64,000 nt of DNA from SIG653 sp045577455 (lineage in GTDB: Bacteria; Bacillota; Clostridia; Oscillospirales; CAG-382): contig JAZNIJ010000239.1 in NCBI GenBank assembly GCA_045577455.1, forward strand, positions 1 through 64,000, in the 5' to 3' direction. Numbering within the stretch: position 1 is the first letter of the stretch; every line of letters begins with the position of its first letter. Position numbers and translations under genes: made by a program. Positions 17,689 to 26,174 of this stretch are shown here, piece by piece. Below the pieces are notes generated by a model. The model was not told the origin of the DNA, did not search any database, and saw only the letters and a list, made by a program, of their open reading frames with translations.

Positions 17689-17883
17689 ATGGTAAAAATC
17701 AATGGCAAAGAGCTTAACATCGGTGTAAAAACAATTTCAGAGTATGTTTTGGAGGCACAGTACGATATAAATCGTATTGCCGTAGAACAAAACGGACATA
17801 TTGTTCCAAAGAAAATGTATAACGAAACAATTATTAAAGATGGCGATGTTTTGGAGATTGTCAGCTTTGTTGGAGGTGGTTGA
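17689..17883 (+). CDS. thiS: Sulfur carrier protein ThiS
   Basis: 64 residues from ATG 17689 after AAAGGAGG. A ubiquitin-like small protein starting MVKINGKELNIGVKTISEY and ending VSFVGGG; the C-terminal Gly-Gly is adenylated by ThiF and converted to a thiocarboxylate that donates sulfur for the thiamine thiazole. First gene after the riboswitch. Its last codons (GGAGGTGG) also serve as the ribosome site of thiF. Confidence 0.92.
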   Translation: MVKINGKELNIGVKTISEYVLEAQYDINRIAVEQNGHIVPKKMYNETIIKDGDVLEIVSFVGGG

Positions 17884-17884
17884 T

Positions 17885-18517
17885 TTGATTCCAACTAAAG
17901 AAGAATGGAACAATGCTTTATCGGAACGGTATGGCGAAGAAAAGCAAAAACGCTTTGCGGAAGCAACGGTTGCAATTTGTGGACTTGGAGGACTTGGCTC
18001 TGCAATCTCCCTTATTCTTGCAAGGGCAGGTGTTGGAAAATTGATACTTATTGATTTTGATAAGGTTGATATTACCAACATACATCGACAGCAGTATAAG
18101 GCGTTTCAAATCGGAATGGAAAAAACAGTGGCAATGAAAGAAAATTTAATGGAGATATCCCCATATACTGAAGTTGAAATACATACAGTTTGCATCAACG
18201 AGGAAAATGCAGTTTCGCTTTTACAAAACGCAGATATTATTTGCGAAGCGTTTGACAACGCTGAAAATAAAGCAATGCTAACAAATATTGTCCTCGAAAG
18301 AATGCCTGAAAAATTTCTAATAACTGCATCCGGAATGGCAGGTATGGGAAGTGGCAACGCAATTAAAACAAGAAGGGCATTAAAAAAGTTATATGTTTGC
18401 GGTGATGAGCAAAGCGATGTGGAAAAAGAAGGGCTTATTTCTTCAAGAGTTATGATTTGTGCCGCACATCAGGCGCATATGGCTCTCAGGATTATTTCAG
18501 AACAATACAATAGTTAA
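17885..18517 (+). CDS. thiF: ThiS adenylyltransferase ThiF
   Basis: 210 residues from TTG 17885, chosen because GGAGG (17872-17876), inside the thiS tail codons, sits eight bases upstream; a GTG at 17876 is an alternative. The nucleotide site CGLGGLGSAISLILARAGVG is near residue 33. The substrate motif DFDKVDITNIHRQQYKAFQIG, with catalytic Asp and Arg, follows. No CxxC zinc pairs are present, so this is the short ThiF type. It activates the ThiS C-terminus with ATP. Coupled to thiS. Confidence 0.9.
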   Translation: MIPTKEEWNNALSERYGEEKQKRFAEATVAICGLGGLGSAISLILARAGVGKLILIDFDKVDITNIHRQQYKAFQIGMEKTVAMKENLMEISPYTEVEIHTVCINEENAVSLLQNADIICEAFDNAENKAMLTNIVLERMPEKFLITASGMAGMGSGNAIKTRRALKKLYVCGDEQSDVEKEGLISSRVMICAAHQAHMALRIISEQYNS

Positions 18518-18530
18518 GAAAGGAAAAAAG

Positions 18531-19298
18531 ATGAAAGATAAACTAATAATCGGAGGACGGGAATTTAGTTCTCGTTTTATACTTGGCTCAGGCAAATATT
18601 CAATGAAACTGATAGAATCTGCAATAAAGGATGCAGGTGCAGAAATTATAACTCTTGCAGTTCGCAGAGCAAATACTAAAGAGAATGAAAATATTTTAGA
18701 TTATATTCCAAAGGGAGTAACCTTGCTTCCAAACACAAGCGGCGCAAGAAATGCAGATGAGGCAGTGCGTATAGCTCGCCTCGCAAGGGAGATGGGATGC
18801 GGTGATTTTGTTAAAGTTGAAATTATGAGAGATTCAAAATATTTGCTTCCCGATAATTCGGAAACGGTTAAAGCAACTGAAATCTTATCAAACGAGGGAT
18901 TTTTGGTTATGCCGTATATGTACCCCGACCTTAATATTGCAAGAGACTTAGTTAATGCAGGTGCAGTAAGCGTTATGCCACTTGCTTCACCAATTGGTTC
19001 AAATAAAGGTCTTTCAACAAAGGATTTTATTCAGATTCTTATTGATGAAATTGATTTACCAATCATAGTTGATGCAGGTATTGGTAAACCATCTCAGGCG
19101 TGCGAAGCAATGGAAATGGGAGCAGCGGCAATAATGGCAAACACCGCCCTCGCAACCGCAGGTAACTTGCCTATGATGGCGCAAGCGTTTAAAAACGCAA
19201 TTGATGCAGGCAGAAAAGCATATCTTGCAGGGCTTGGAAGAGTTCTCTCCAGAGGAGCGTCTTCTTCTGACCCATTAACAGGGTTTCTTCGTGATTGA
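18531..19298 (+). CDS. thiG: Thiazole synthase ThiG
   Basis: 255 residues from ATG 18531 (AAGGA upstream; an in-frame start 72 bases earlier lies inside thiF). The family pattern is clear: LIIGGREFSSRFILGSGKY at the start, DFVKVEIMRDSKYLLPDN with the active-site Lys region near 100, VMPLASPIGSNKGLSTKDF, and GAAAIMANTALATAGNLPM. ThiG joins deoxyxylulose phosphate, dehydroglycine from ThiH and sulfur from ThiS to form the thiazole phosphate. Confidence 0.95.
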   Translation: MKDKLIIGGREFSSRFILGSGKYSMKLIESAIKDAGAEIITLAVRRANTKENENILDYIPKGVTLLPNTSGARNADEAVRIARLAREMGCGDFVKVEIMRDSKYLLPDNSETVKATEILSNEGFLVMPYMYPDLNIARDLVNAGAVSVMPLASPIGSNKGLSTKDFIQILIDEIDLPIIVDAGIGKPSQACEAMEMGAAAIMANTALATAGNLPMMAQAFKNAIDAGRKAYLAGLGRVLSRGASSSDPLTGFLRD

Positions 19299-19307
19299 GA
19301 GGGAGTT

Positions 19308-20561
19308 ATGGAAAACATTTTTTTTGTAGACTCTGAATTTTTGTCAGAGGGGGCACTTATAAAAAAACACAGAATAGAAAACGACCCTTCATTCCGTAAA
19401 AATCATATGGAATATATGGAAGGAATGGAGGTTATAAAATCGGACATCTGTTCCAAGGTTATGAATCATTTTGATTCATATGATTATTCAAGATATACCT
19501 TTTTTGATGTTGAAAAAGCGTTAGACCACGATATCTGCACAGTAGAAGATTTCAAAGCACTTCTTTCCCCTGCGGCAGAACCGTATTTGGAACAAATGGC
19601 AGAGCGTGCAAGGGTTGAAACAAGCAAGCATTTCGGCAACACAGTTTATCTGTTTACCCCTCTCTATATCTCAAATTATTGTGAAAACTATTGTGTTTAT
19701 TGCGGATTCAATTGTTATAATCACATCAGAAGAAAAAAGCTGTCTGCGGAGCAGATAGAAAGAGAAATGAAAGTCATTAGTGATAGCGGCATGGAAGAAA
19801 TACTTATACTTACAGGGGAAAGCAGAAAAATAAGCGATATAGAATATATAGGTCAGGCGTGCAAATTAGCAAGAAAATATTTTCGCTTGGTCGGTCTTGA
19901 AATCTATCCCGTTAATACCGATGAATATAAATATCTCCACCAATGCGGTGCAGATTATGTAACTGTATTTCAAGAAACATATGATACTGATAAATATGAA
20001 AAATTACATTTACTTGGCAATAAACGGGTTTGGCCATACCGCTTTGATTCTCAAGAGAGGGCAATTATGGGCGGTATGAGAGGGGTTGGCGTTTCCGCAT
20101 TGCTCGGTCTTGCAGATTTTCGCAAGGATGCCCTGGCAAGTGCGTTGCATATTTATTATTTGCAAAGAAAGTATCCTCACGCAGAGTTTTCTCTTTCTTG
20201 TCCTCGTCTCAGACCCATTGTTAACAATGACAAAATAAACCCTTTAGACGTTCACGAAAGACAACTATGCCAGGTGCTTTGCGCATACCGTATATTTTTA
20301 CCATATGTGGGTATAACGGTTTCATCTCGTGAAAGTGCAGAGTTCAGAAACGGTATAGTTAAAATAGCTGCAACAAAAATATCGGCAGGAGTTTCAACAG
20401 GAGTTGGAGACCACGAAAGCAAATATCGGGGCAAAGAATCAAGCGAACTTGAGGGAGACGGACAATTTGAAATTGACGATAGCCGTTGTCTTGATACAAT
20501 GTATAAGGATATTTCGGCAGAAGGTTTGCAACCTGTTTTAAATGATTATTTGTATATGTGA
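19308..20561 (+). CDS. thiH: 2-iminoacetate synthase ThiH (radical SAM)
   Basis: 417 residues. The radical SAM cluster motif CENYCVYCGF (CX3CX2C) is near residue 126, preceded by NTVYLFTPLYISNYC. The tail ends LNDYLYM. It cleaves tyrosine to give dehydroglycine for ThiG; the anaerobic radical enzyme fits the hydrogenase-bearing host. Ten bp after thiG. Confidence 0.95.
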   Translation: MENIFFVDSEFLSEGALIKKHRIENDPSFRKNHMEYMEGMEVIKSDICSKVMNHFDSYDYSRYTFFDVEKALDHDICTVEDFKALLSPAAEPYLEQMAERARVETSKHFGNTVYLFTPLYISNYCENYCVYCGFNCYNHIRRKKLSAEQIEREMKVISDSGMEEILILTGESRKISDIEYIGQACKLARKYFRLVGLEIYPVNTDEYKYLHQCGADYVTVFQETYDTDKYEKLHLLGNKRVWPYRFDSQERAIMGGMRGVGVSALLGLADFRKDALASALHIYYLQRKYPHAEFSLSCPRLRPIVNNDKINPLDVHERQLCQVLCAYRIFLPYVGITVSSRESAEFRNGIVKIAATKISAGVSTGVGDHESKYRGKESSELEGDGQFEIDDSRCLDTMYKDISAEGLQPVLNDYLYM

Positions 20562-20640
20562 TAGAGGAGTATGAGAGATTAAATAGTATTTTAAATGTAT
20601 AGTTGAAAAGGGAAAAAGCAAAAAAATGTAAGGGGGCAAT

Positions 20641-21282
20641 GTGGGTATGAAAAAAATTGATACAAGATTATACTTTATAACCGATAGCACAAACTATACG
20701 GAAAAAGAGTTTCTTTATAGGGTGGAAAGTGCGCTTAGTGGGGGAGTTACCCTGCTTCAGCTTCGTGAAAAAGAAAAAACAACTCGGGAATATATGGAAC
20801 TTGCAGAAAGAGTCCACCGTATTGCAAGAGAGTATAATGTACCCTTGATTATTGACGACAGAGTTGATGTTGCTCTTGCTGTTGATGCAGAGGGTGTTCA
20901 TCTTGGGGCGGCTGATATGCCTGTTTTAACCGCAAGAAAAATTCTTGGAGAAAATAAAATTATCGGTGCAACAGCTAAAACTGTTCCTTGGGCAACAGAG
21001 GCATATATGCAGGGAGCAGATTATCTTGGGGTTGGCGCTATTTTACCAACAACAACTAAAGTGAAAACCATTATAACATCAACAGAAACTCTTTTGAATA
21101 TCTGCAATGCTGTTCCAATTCCTGTAAATGCAATCGGTGGCTTGAATAAGGATAATATAGATGTCCTTGCAGGAATTCCAATAAATGGTATATGTGTTGT
21201 TTCTGCTATAATGAAGGCAGAAAACCCAAAGCTCGCCGCAGAGCAACTGAAATTGAAAGCCACAGAGCTTGGGTTATATTGA
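20641..21282 (+). CDS. thiE: Thiamine-phosphate synthase ThiE
   Basis: 213 residues from GTG 20641; ATG 20647 is equally plausible, since AGGGGG at 20631 is 4 or 10 bases away. TIM-barrel ThiE motifs: DTRLYFITDST, VTLLQLREKEKTTREYMELA, PLIIDDRVDVALAVDAEGVH, DYLGVGAILPTTTK, PVNAIGGLNKDNI. It couples the pyrimidine pyrophosphate with thiazole phosphate. A 79-bp gap separates it from thiH. Confidence 0.94.
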   Translation: MGMKKIDTRLYFITDSTNYTEKEFLYRVESALSGGVTLLQLREKEKTTREYMELAERVHRIAREYNVPLIIDDRVDVALAVDAEGVHLGAADMPVLTARKILGENKIIGATAKTVPWATEAYMQGADYLGVGAILPTTTKVKTIITSTETLLNICNAVPIPVNAIGGLNKDNIDVLAGIPINGICVVSAIMKAENPKLAAEQLKLKATELGLY

Positions 21283-21434
21283 TGTTGATATTGATATTTG
21301 AAATTTTCAAGTGGAAGTTTTGTAGAGAGCATAATTATTTTTCAAATTTATTTTGGAAAATTAAAACGAGAATATTAGAAGAATAGTAAGTCAAAAGTGA
21401 AAGTTAATATTGCAGAAAGGATGGTTATGTAAAG

Positions 21435-22241
21435 ATGAAAACTGTGTTATCAATAGCAGGCAGTGATTGTAGCGGTGGAGCAGGGATTCAGGCAGACTTG
21501 AAAACAATAACAACAAACGGAGCATATGGAATGAGTGTTATAACTGCTCTTACAGCTCAGAATACTTTGGGAGTCAGAGCAATTGAAGAAGTATCTCCCG
21601 ATTTCCTAAAACTTCAGTTGGATGCAGTTTTTGAAGATATTTATCCCGATGCTGTGAAAATTGGTATGGTATCATCAATTGACCTTATTTGCGTTATTGC
21701 TGAACGATTGAATTTTTATAAAGCAAAGAATATCGTTGTTGACCCTGTTATGGTTGCAACAAGTGGTGATAATCTTTTGAAAAACGATGCAGTTACAGCT
21801 TTAACTACCTTGCTTTTTCCTATAGCTACTCTTGTAACTCCAAATATCCCCGAAGCAATGGTTCTTTCGGGAATGAACATTCAAACAGAAAACGACATGA
21901 AAAGAGCCGCAAAGACAATTGGAAATACTTATCACTGTTCAGTTTTGCTTAAGGGCGGTCATAGCGTTAACGATGCAAATGATTTGCTTTATGAAAATGG
22001 TAAGTTTTATTGGTTTAATGGAAAAAGAATCAATAACCCAAATACACATGGAACAGGATGCACCCTTTCAAGTGCCATTGCTTCAAATCTTGCAAAGGGT
22101 TATACCATTTCAGAGTCAGTGAAAATGGCGAAAGAATATCTTTCAAATGCTCTTGCAGCAATGTTGGATTTGGGAAAAGGGAGAGGACCAATACAGCATA
22201 ATTTTAAACTTAATACTAAATATGCCTATAAAAAACGGTGA
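21435..22241 (+). CDS. thiD: Hydroxymethylpyrimidine/phosphomethylpyrimidine kinase ThiD
   Basis: 268 residues. Ribokinase-like: VLSIAGSDCSGGAGIQADLK at the start, VVDPVMVATSGDNLL, and the anion-hole block NTHGTGCTLSSAIA near 200. It phosphorylates HMP and HMP-P. Because thiC next door is broken, ThiD probably works on salvaged pyrimidine. The 152-bp gap from thiE is unusually long and shows no gene. Confidence 0.95.
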   Translation: MKTVLSIAGSDCSGGAGIQADLKTITTNGAYGMSVITALTAQNTLGVRAIEEVSPDFLKLQLDAVFEDIYPDAVKIGMVSSIDLICVIAERLNFYKAKNIVVDPVMVATSGDNLLKNDAVTALTTLLFPIATLVTPNIPEAMVLSGMNIQTENDMKRAAKTIGNTYHCSVLLKGGHSVNDANDLLYENGKFYWFNGKRINNPNTHGTGCTLSSAIASNLAKGYTISESVKMAKEYLSNALAAMLDLGKGRGPIQHNFKLNTKYAYKKR

Positions 22242-22254
22242 AAGGAATGATAAT

Positions 22255-22621
22255 ATGAGAAATTATACAACTCAAATGGATGCGGCAAAGCGTGGTATAC
22301 TTACCCCTGAAATGAAAGTGGTTGCTTCTAAGGAATACAGAACCGAGGAAGAAATCAGAGAGCTTGTTGCAAAGGGACAAGTTGTAATTTGTGCTAACAA
22401 AAATCCCTCATGCAAGAGATATTGATGATTCTATGGGAGAGGCGAGAAGAAACCTGGATTGGGAAGGGCAGTGGAGATGTGCTCTTGACCCCGAATATGC
22501 TAAGAAAATACGAGAAGAAAGAAAGCCGGAATATGACGATACTTGCTCAATGTGTGGGAAGTTTTGCGCTGTAAGAAGTATGAATAAAGCATTGAATAAT
22601 GAGCTTGTTGATATACTATGA
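22255..22621 (+). pseudogene. thiC: thiC (phosphomethylpyrimidine synthase) with large internal deletion and frameshift
   Basis: A good ribosome site (AAAGGA) and start lead into a normal ThiC N-terminus (MRNYTTQMDAAKRGILTPEM to VVICANKN) that runs into a stop at 22425 after 56 residues. In another frame, from about 22402, the true ThiC C-terminus follows: IPHARDIDDSMGEARR, then DDTCSMCGKFCAVRSMNKAL with the CX2CX4C iron-sulfur motif. The roughly 300 central residues that form the catalytic barrel are missing, and the join is out of frame at an AAAAATC stretch. The HMP branch of thiamine synthesis should therefore be dead, unless the gap is an assembly error. Confidence 0.9.
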
Positions 22622-22712
22622 TATGCGTTTTTAGAGATTTTTGATGTAATATTCTCTGATTGATATTTTAAATGAAGGTTTTTAGCTTGATTTGAAAAAG
22701 TAAATAATTAAA

Positions 22713-22761
22713 AATCTGCTGTAGCAAATACAAATCCAAATTGTGTTTGCTACAGCAGATT
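22713..22761. terminator. Bidirectional terminator between convergent thi operon and Imm26-like gene
   Basis: Perfect 16-bp inverted repeat aatctgctgtagcaaa (22713-22728) / tttgctacagcagatt (22746-22761), A-rich before and T/A-rich after, placed between converging genes. It would terminate both. Confidence 0.85.
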
Positions 22762-22773
22762 AAAATATATCTG

Positions 22774-23844
22774 TTATTCAAGGGAAATGCCCATTTGAGC
22801 ACCGATTTCTTTTCTCTCTTGGCTGAATTTTGGGTTTCGCAAATCACTGTTTGCAATGTAATAAGAATATTTTTCCCAATAGGGAGAATTGGAATTGGCT
22901 TTTATACAATCCAAAAGAACATCTTTACGAAAATTGAGAGAAAATGAAACTGCATTATTTGTAAATCCGCGGTATAAAAGCACACCGTCTTCAAGTTTTT
23001 TAAAGGTTTTTCCATGTTGAAAACAAATTGCCTGTTCGTTTCCATGTATGCTTTTGCCATACATAATGGGGTAATCTTCGTTTTCTGTTATGGGCAAATT
23101 GCCTATTATTTCATACTCACCGTAAAACAAAGGATTGTCCATTATTACTGTTGAAGGTAATGACTTTAAGTTTTTCAACTCCTCAAGTGTAACATCTTCT
23201 CTTGTTGTTGCGATGTGGTATACGCTACAAACTAACGGCTTTGACATAAGTATGTCCCAAAACGGTTCTTTACGCTTTCTCATTTTATCAAAATCAAGAA
23301 TAATTCGTCCATATCCGTAAAGACGCCTGTCTATTTTGAATCTAAAAACATCACCTTCGTTAAATTTAATGCGCTTGCGACAGAGCTTTGAAAAGCATTC
23401 AATATCTGCGATGTCTTTTTCGTCAGTATCAAGACACCAATTGTTGACCCATTCTTCAAAATTATTAACATCACCCAAATAAGCGTTTGTAAAATAGTCG
23501 CACTCTGCCGAACAATTATATAGAGAAACATCTTTGCGGTAATATCTTAAACACATACCTAAAGCTGGTCTTTTCAAAAGGTTGCTTGACGAAAGAAGCA
23601 CGGGCTTTCCTTTTGATGTTTTGGGAAGTAAATATTTGCCGTCATCGGAAATTTTTTCGCAAAGCTCGAATTCGCAATACTCCACATCACTTGTTGTCAC
23701 GCATTTTTTTATAACATTGTCTTCGCAATATGCGTATGTTTCAAATGTGTCATATGGACTTGGTTTTATCTTGATGCATTCCCAATTCTGAATAACTGGT
23801 TTTAATGCAAAACATCTGCGTTGTTCGTTTGTAAGCTCAAACAT
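22774..23844 (-). CDS. Immunity-protein-26 (Imm26)-like domain protein
   Basis: 356 residues, no signal peptide. The N-terminal half (ELTNEQRRCFALKPVIQNWE, LLPKTSKGKPVLLSSSNLLK) matches a Firmicutes family I recall but cannot name precisely. The second half has the Imm26 pattern GDVFRFKIDRRLYGYGRII near 170, then KPLVCSVYHIATTREDVTLE and DYPIMYGKSIHGNEQ. Imm26 proteins are predicted antidotes in polymorphic-toxin loci, but no toxin gene is next to it. A housekeeping role or protection against neighbours' toxins are both possible. The adjacent minus-strand gene encodes a small membrane protein. Confidence 0.7.
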   Translation of the reverse strand: MFELTNEQRRCFALKPVIQNWECIKIKPSPYDTFETYAYCEDNVIKKCVTTSDVEYCEFELCEKISDDGKYLLPKTSKGKPVLLSSSNLLKRPALGMCLRYYRKDVSLYNCSAECDYFTNAYLGDVNNFEEWVNNWCLDTDEKDIADIECFSKLCRKRIKFNEGDVFRFKIDRRLYGYGRIILDFDKMRKRKEPFWDILMSKPLVCSVYHIATTREDVTLEELKNLKSLPSTVIMDNPLFYGEYEIIGNLPITENEDYPIMYGKSIHGNEQAICFQHGKTFKKLEDGVLLYRGFTNNAVSFSLNFRKDVLLDCIKANSNSPYWEKYSYYIANSDLRNPKFSQERKEIGAQMGISLE

Positions 23845-23872
23845 ATAAAATTACCCTCATTCATTTTTGAAA

Positions 23873-24118
23873 TTATTTCTTTTCAAGTTCTTTTATACGG
23901 TCTTCCAAAGCTTTAACTCTTTTTTCAAGAAGTGATATCATTTCGATGAATAATAAAACAAAAAACGATAAAATAAATGCAACACCAATTTCAATAAAAA
24001 TAGGGTCGCCACTTTCAAATAGCTTCCAGCCACCAACAAATACAAATAAATATATCATAATAAAGCAAAAAAGAAATATTATTGCCCATCTTAAAAGTAA
24101 TTTTAGTTTGTCTTTCAT
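23873..24118 (-). CDS. Small two-helix membrane protein with C-terminal coiled coil
   Basis: 81 residues. Two helices (LLLRWAIIFLFCFIMIYLFV; EIGVAFILSFFVLLFIEMIS) and a charged heptad tail (LLEKRVKALEDRIKELEKK). Not a recognised family. Lies 28 bp upstream of the Imm26-like gene and may be co-transcribed. Confidence 0.65.
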   Translation of the reverse strand: MKDKLKLLLRWAIIFLFCFIMIYLFVFVGGWKLFESGDPIFIEIGVAFILSFFVLLFIEMISLLEKRVKALEDRIKELEKK

Positions 24119-24201
24119 GAGCTTACCTCTTTCTGTAGAAAAGATTTGTGTAAGGTGATGTTATTGTCTAAAGGCGCAAAACTCTGTTATGTGTTGAGAG
24201 A

Positions 24202-24657
24202 TTAAAGTAAAGATTTGTTATCATTAATATATTTTATGATATTCTTTAACCCGTAATCAAACGATAAAAATGTTTTATCTTTATTTTTTATTTCGGCAAT
24301 ATAATAAAATGTTGAATCCATATAAATCCAAGTTGAGCATTTTACGGTAATTTTATCACCTTTGAGTATTTCTTCGTTTGCAAGAACTTCCTTGATAACA
24401 TTGCAATTATCACCCACTAACTCCAATTCGATTTCATCACTATTTTTCTCGTAAGAGTCAAAAGCTGTTTTATCATTTACGGAAACATATAGATAAATTC
24501 TGTCTTTATCTTCTCTATATGAACATAAAATTGCATCTATATCATAATAATTATCTTTATTGCTAAGATGCTTTCGCATAATTCCATTATAGCCGGAACA
24601 AGCAGATATGCTTAATGATAGGATAATTGTAAGCAAAAGAGATAAAAACCTTTTCAT
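24202..24657 (-). CDS. Hypothetical lipoprotein
   Basis: 151 residues from ATG 24657 (AGGGAG upstream); the longer frame to 24768 runs through a repeat-like leader and is not used. The signal ends SISAC (Cys20). The mature part is mixed alpha/beta with no known motif (IDAILCSYREDKDRIYLYVS, VKCSTWIYMDSTFYYIAEIK). Function unknown; likely outer face of the membrane. Confidence 0.7.
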   Translation of the reverse strand: MKRFLSLLLTIILSLSISACSGYNGIMRKHLSNKDNYYDIDAILCSYREDKDRIYLYVSVNDKTAFDSYEKNSDEIELELVGDNCNVIKEVLANEEILKGDKITVKCSTWIYMDSTFYYIAEIKNKDKTFLSFDYGLKNIIKYINDNKSLL

Positions 24658-24777
24658 ATTATTCTCCCTTGAAATCGAGAAAGTGACCATTCGCTTCCGA
24701 CAATCTTTTTGTCTTGTGCTTTGTTGAAAAATCGTCTTAATAAGATGTGATGCATTTGCCGAAGGCAAACATCATTC

Positions 24778-24815
24778 AAAAGAGCACTTTTGTCTGATGA
24801 CTAAAGTGCTCTTTT
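24778..24815 (-). terminator. Terminator after tRNA-Val
   Basis: 13-bp stem aaaagagcacttt (24778-24790) / aaagtgctctttt (24803-24815) with T-rich ends, directly downstream of the minus-strand tRNA. Confidence 0.85.
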
Positions 24816-24817
24816 GT

Positions 24818-24893
24818 TGGTGGGGACTACAGGGCTCGAACCTGTGACCTCCTGCTTGTAAGGCAGATGCTCTCCCAGCTGAGCTAAACCCCC
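24818..24893 (-). tRNA. tRNA-Val (anticodon TAC)
   Basis: 76 nt on the minus strand, starting GGGGGTTTAGCTCAGCTGGG and ending with an encoded CCA. The anticodon loop CTTACAA gives anticodon TAC. The T-arm GGTTCGAGCC and a seven-pair acceptor stem (two G-T pairs) are intact. Preceded on its 5' side by an AT-rich region. Confidence 0.95.
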
Positions 24894-25260
24894 ATATTTA
24901 CTTTTTTGTTTCCTGCCTTGTTGCCTCGGCCAGTCAACGAATGGGATTATATCACATAACTTTCCATTTGTCAATACCTTTTTTGAAATTTTTTGAAAAA
25001 ACTGAAAAAAAGTAAATTCTCAAAGTAAATGAAACAGTGGAATTTAGAAATGGAATTTACGAAAATAAAAAAATAATCCCCAAAGTAAATTCTACCAGAT
25101 AATTATCAAAGTAAATGAAACAGTGAACAACAGCAAAATTTGAAGGTGAATTTAACGGTGAAATTTAAAGTTGCACTTGCATTAAGAATTTGCTAAAAAA
25201 ATAAAATTATAACTATAACTTCTCGGTTAAAAAAATTCGGTTAAAAATAAAACCTGAAAA
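24894..25260. repeat. 367-bp non-coding region with clustered direct repeats
   Basis: The 19-mer caaagtaaatgaaacagtg is present twice exactly (25021-25039, 25107-25125). Shorter forms (aaagtaaattct) occur near 25009 and 25082, and variants (ggaattta, ggtgaattta) between. A taacttctcggtt motif also occurs near 25216 and overlapping the end of the next gene (25270). No reading frame or known element is seen. Nature unknown: a degenerate dispersed repeat or protein-binding sites. Confidence 0.6.
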
Positions 25261-26082
25261 TCAAAATTCTAACTTCTCGGTTTGAATTTTTCTGTCTCTG
25301 AAGAAGCAATACTCCACAAAACCAATTTCATTCAAATGGGGAATAACCTCTTTGAATCCTTTTGCAACACATTCGGGAGTGTGTGCGTCGCTACCAAGAG
25401 TTATTAGCTTTCCACCCATTTTTTTGTAAAGAAATAATGTTTCCAAATCGGGCATGGTGGAGTTGAGGAGAGTACCGATTCCCGATGTATTAACTTCAAG
25501 AGAAATATTTCTTTCCATGATAACGCAGAAAATTTCTTTGATAATATTTTCATATGGTTTTATGCTTATGTTTCTTCCAAATTTTCCGTTTATATATCTG
25601 AATGGGCAATTAAGATGAGTTAAAATATCGAAATCCGTTTTTGTTGCCATTTCGTAAACTCGGTTGAAATATTCTCTCAAAAATCCGTCAATAGTTGCAT
25701 TGCTCACATCGTTTCCAAAATTTATCCTTGAATAACTATCGTTCATATCACCGTATTTAATGCTGTGAACAGACCCTAATATAACATCAAAATTATGTAA
25801 GCCCAAAACAAGATTGCCTTTTTCGGGTGATGATAAATATTCTGCCAATTCAATACCAATAAAAACTTCTAAATCGTTTTTATATCTGTCTTTTGCATAT
25901 TTTGCATCAAAAATTGATTTTCCTATAGTTTTTAAATAGTCTCTTTCATCGTAAAACCATATATCTGCATGGTCTGTAATTGCAATACCCTTTAATCCCA
26001 TATTTATTGCAGAACAACAAAGAGAGTCTATAGTTTGCTTGCTGTCTTCGGAATTATTTGTGTGAGAATGAAAATCAAACAT
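25261..26082 (-). CDS. PHP-domain phosphatase, histidinol-phosphatase (HisJ/HisK) family
   Basis: 273 residues. PHP metal motifs: FDFHSHTNNSED at the N-terminus, GIAITDHADIW near 40, IGIELAEY near 75, LGSVHSIKYGD near 105, and GSDAHTPECVAKGF near 240. The family hydrolyses phosphate esters with a three-metal site; histidinol phosphate is the usual substrate. No other his gene is nearby, so the substrate is not certain. The stop codon is TGA at 25261. Confidence 0.85.
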   Translation of the reverse strand: MFDFHSHTNNSEDSKQTIDSLCCSAINMGLKGIAITDHADIWFYDERDYLKTIGKSIFDAKYAKDRYKNDLEVFIGIELAEYLSSPEKGNLVLGLHNFDVILGSVHSIKYGDMNDSYSRINFGNDVSNATIDGFLREYFNRVYEMATKTDFDILTHLNCPFRYINGKFGRNISIKPYENIIKEIFCVIMERNISLEVNTSGIGTLLNSTMPDLETLFLYKKMGGKLITLGSDAHTPECVAKGFKEVIPHLNEIGFVEYCFFRDRKIQTEKLEF

Positions 26083-26105
26083 AAAATCACCTTTAAGTAT
26101 TATAA

Positions 26106-26147
26106 ATCAGGGATTGCTCCGTCAAACTTGTTGAAGCAATCCCTGAT
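26106..26147 (-). terminator. Terminator-like hairpin after the large surface protein gene
   Basis: 13-bp perfect inverted repeat atcagggattgct (26106-26118) / agcaatccctgat (26135-26147) with a 16-base loop. The T-run on the minus strand is short, so termination may be incomplete. Confidence 0.7.
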
Positions 26148-26174
26148 GATTATGTATTATTGTTAAAACTGTAA

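Noticed and set aside
22391..22621. A separate short gene with CX2CX4C motif
   Set aside because: It is the C-terminal end of the broken thiC and lacks its own ribosome site.
24202..24768. Longer N-terminus for the hypothetical lipoprotein
   Set aside because: A lipoprotein signal and ribosome site fit ATG 24657; the upstream part reads like non-coding repeat.
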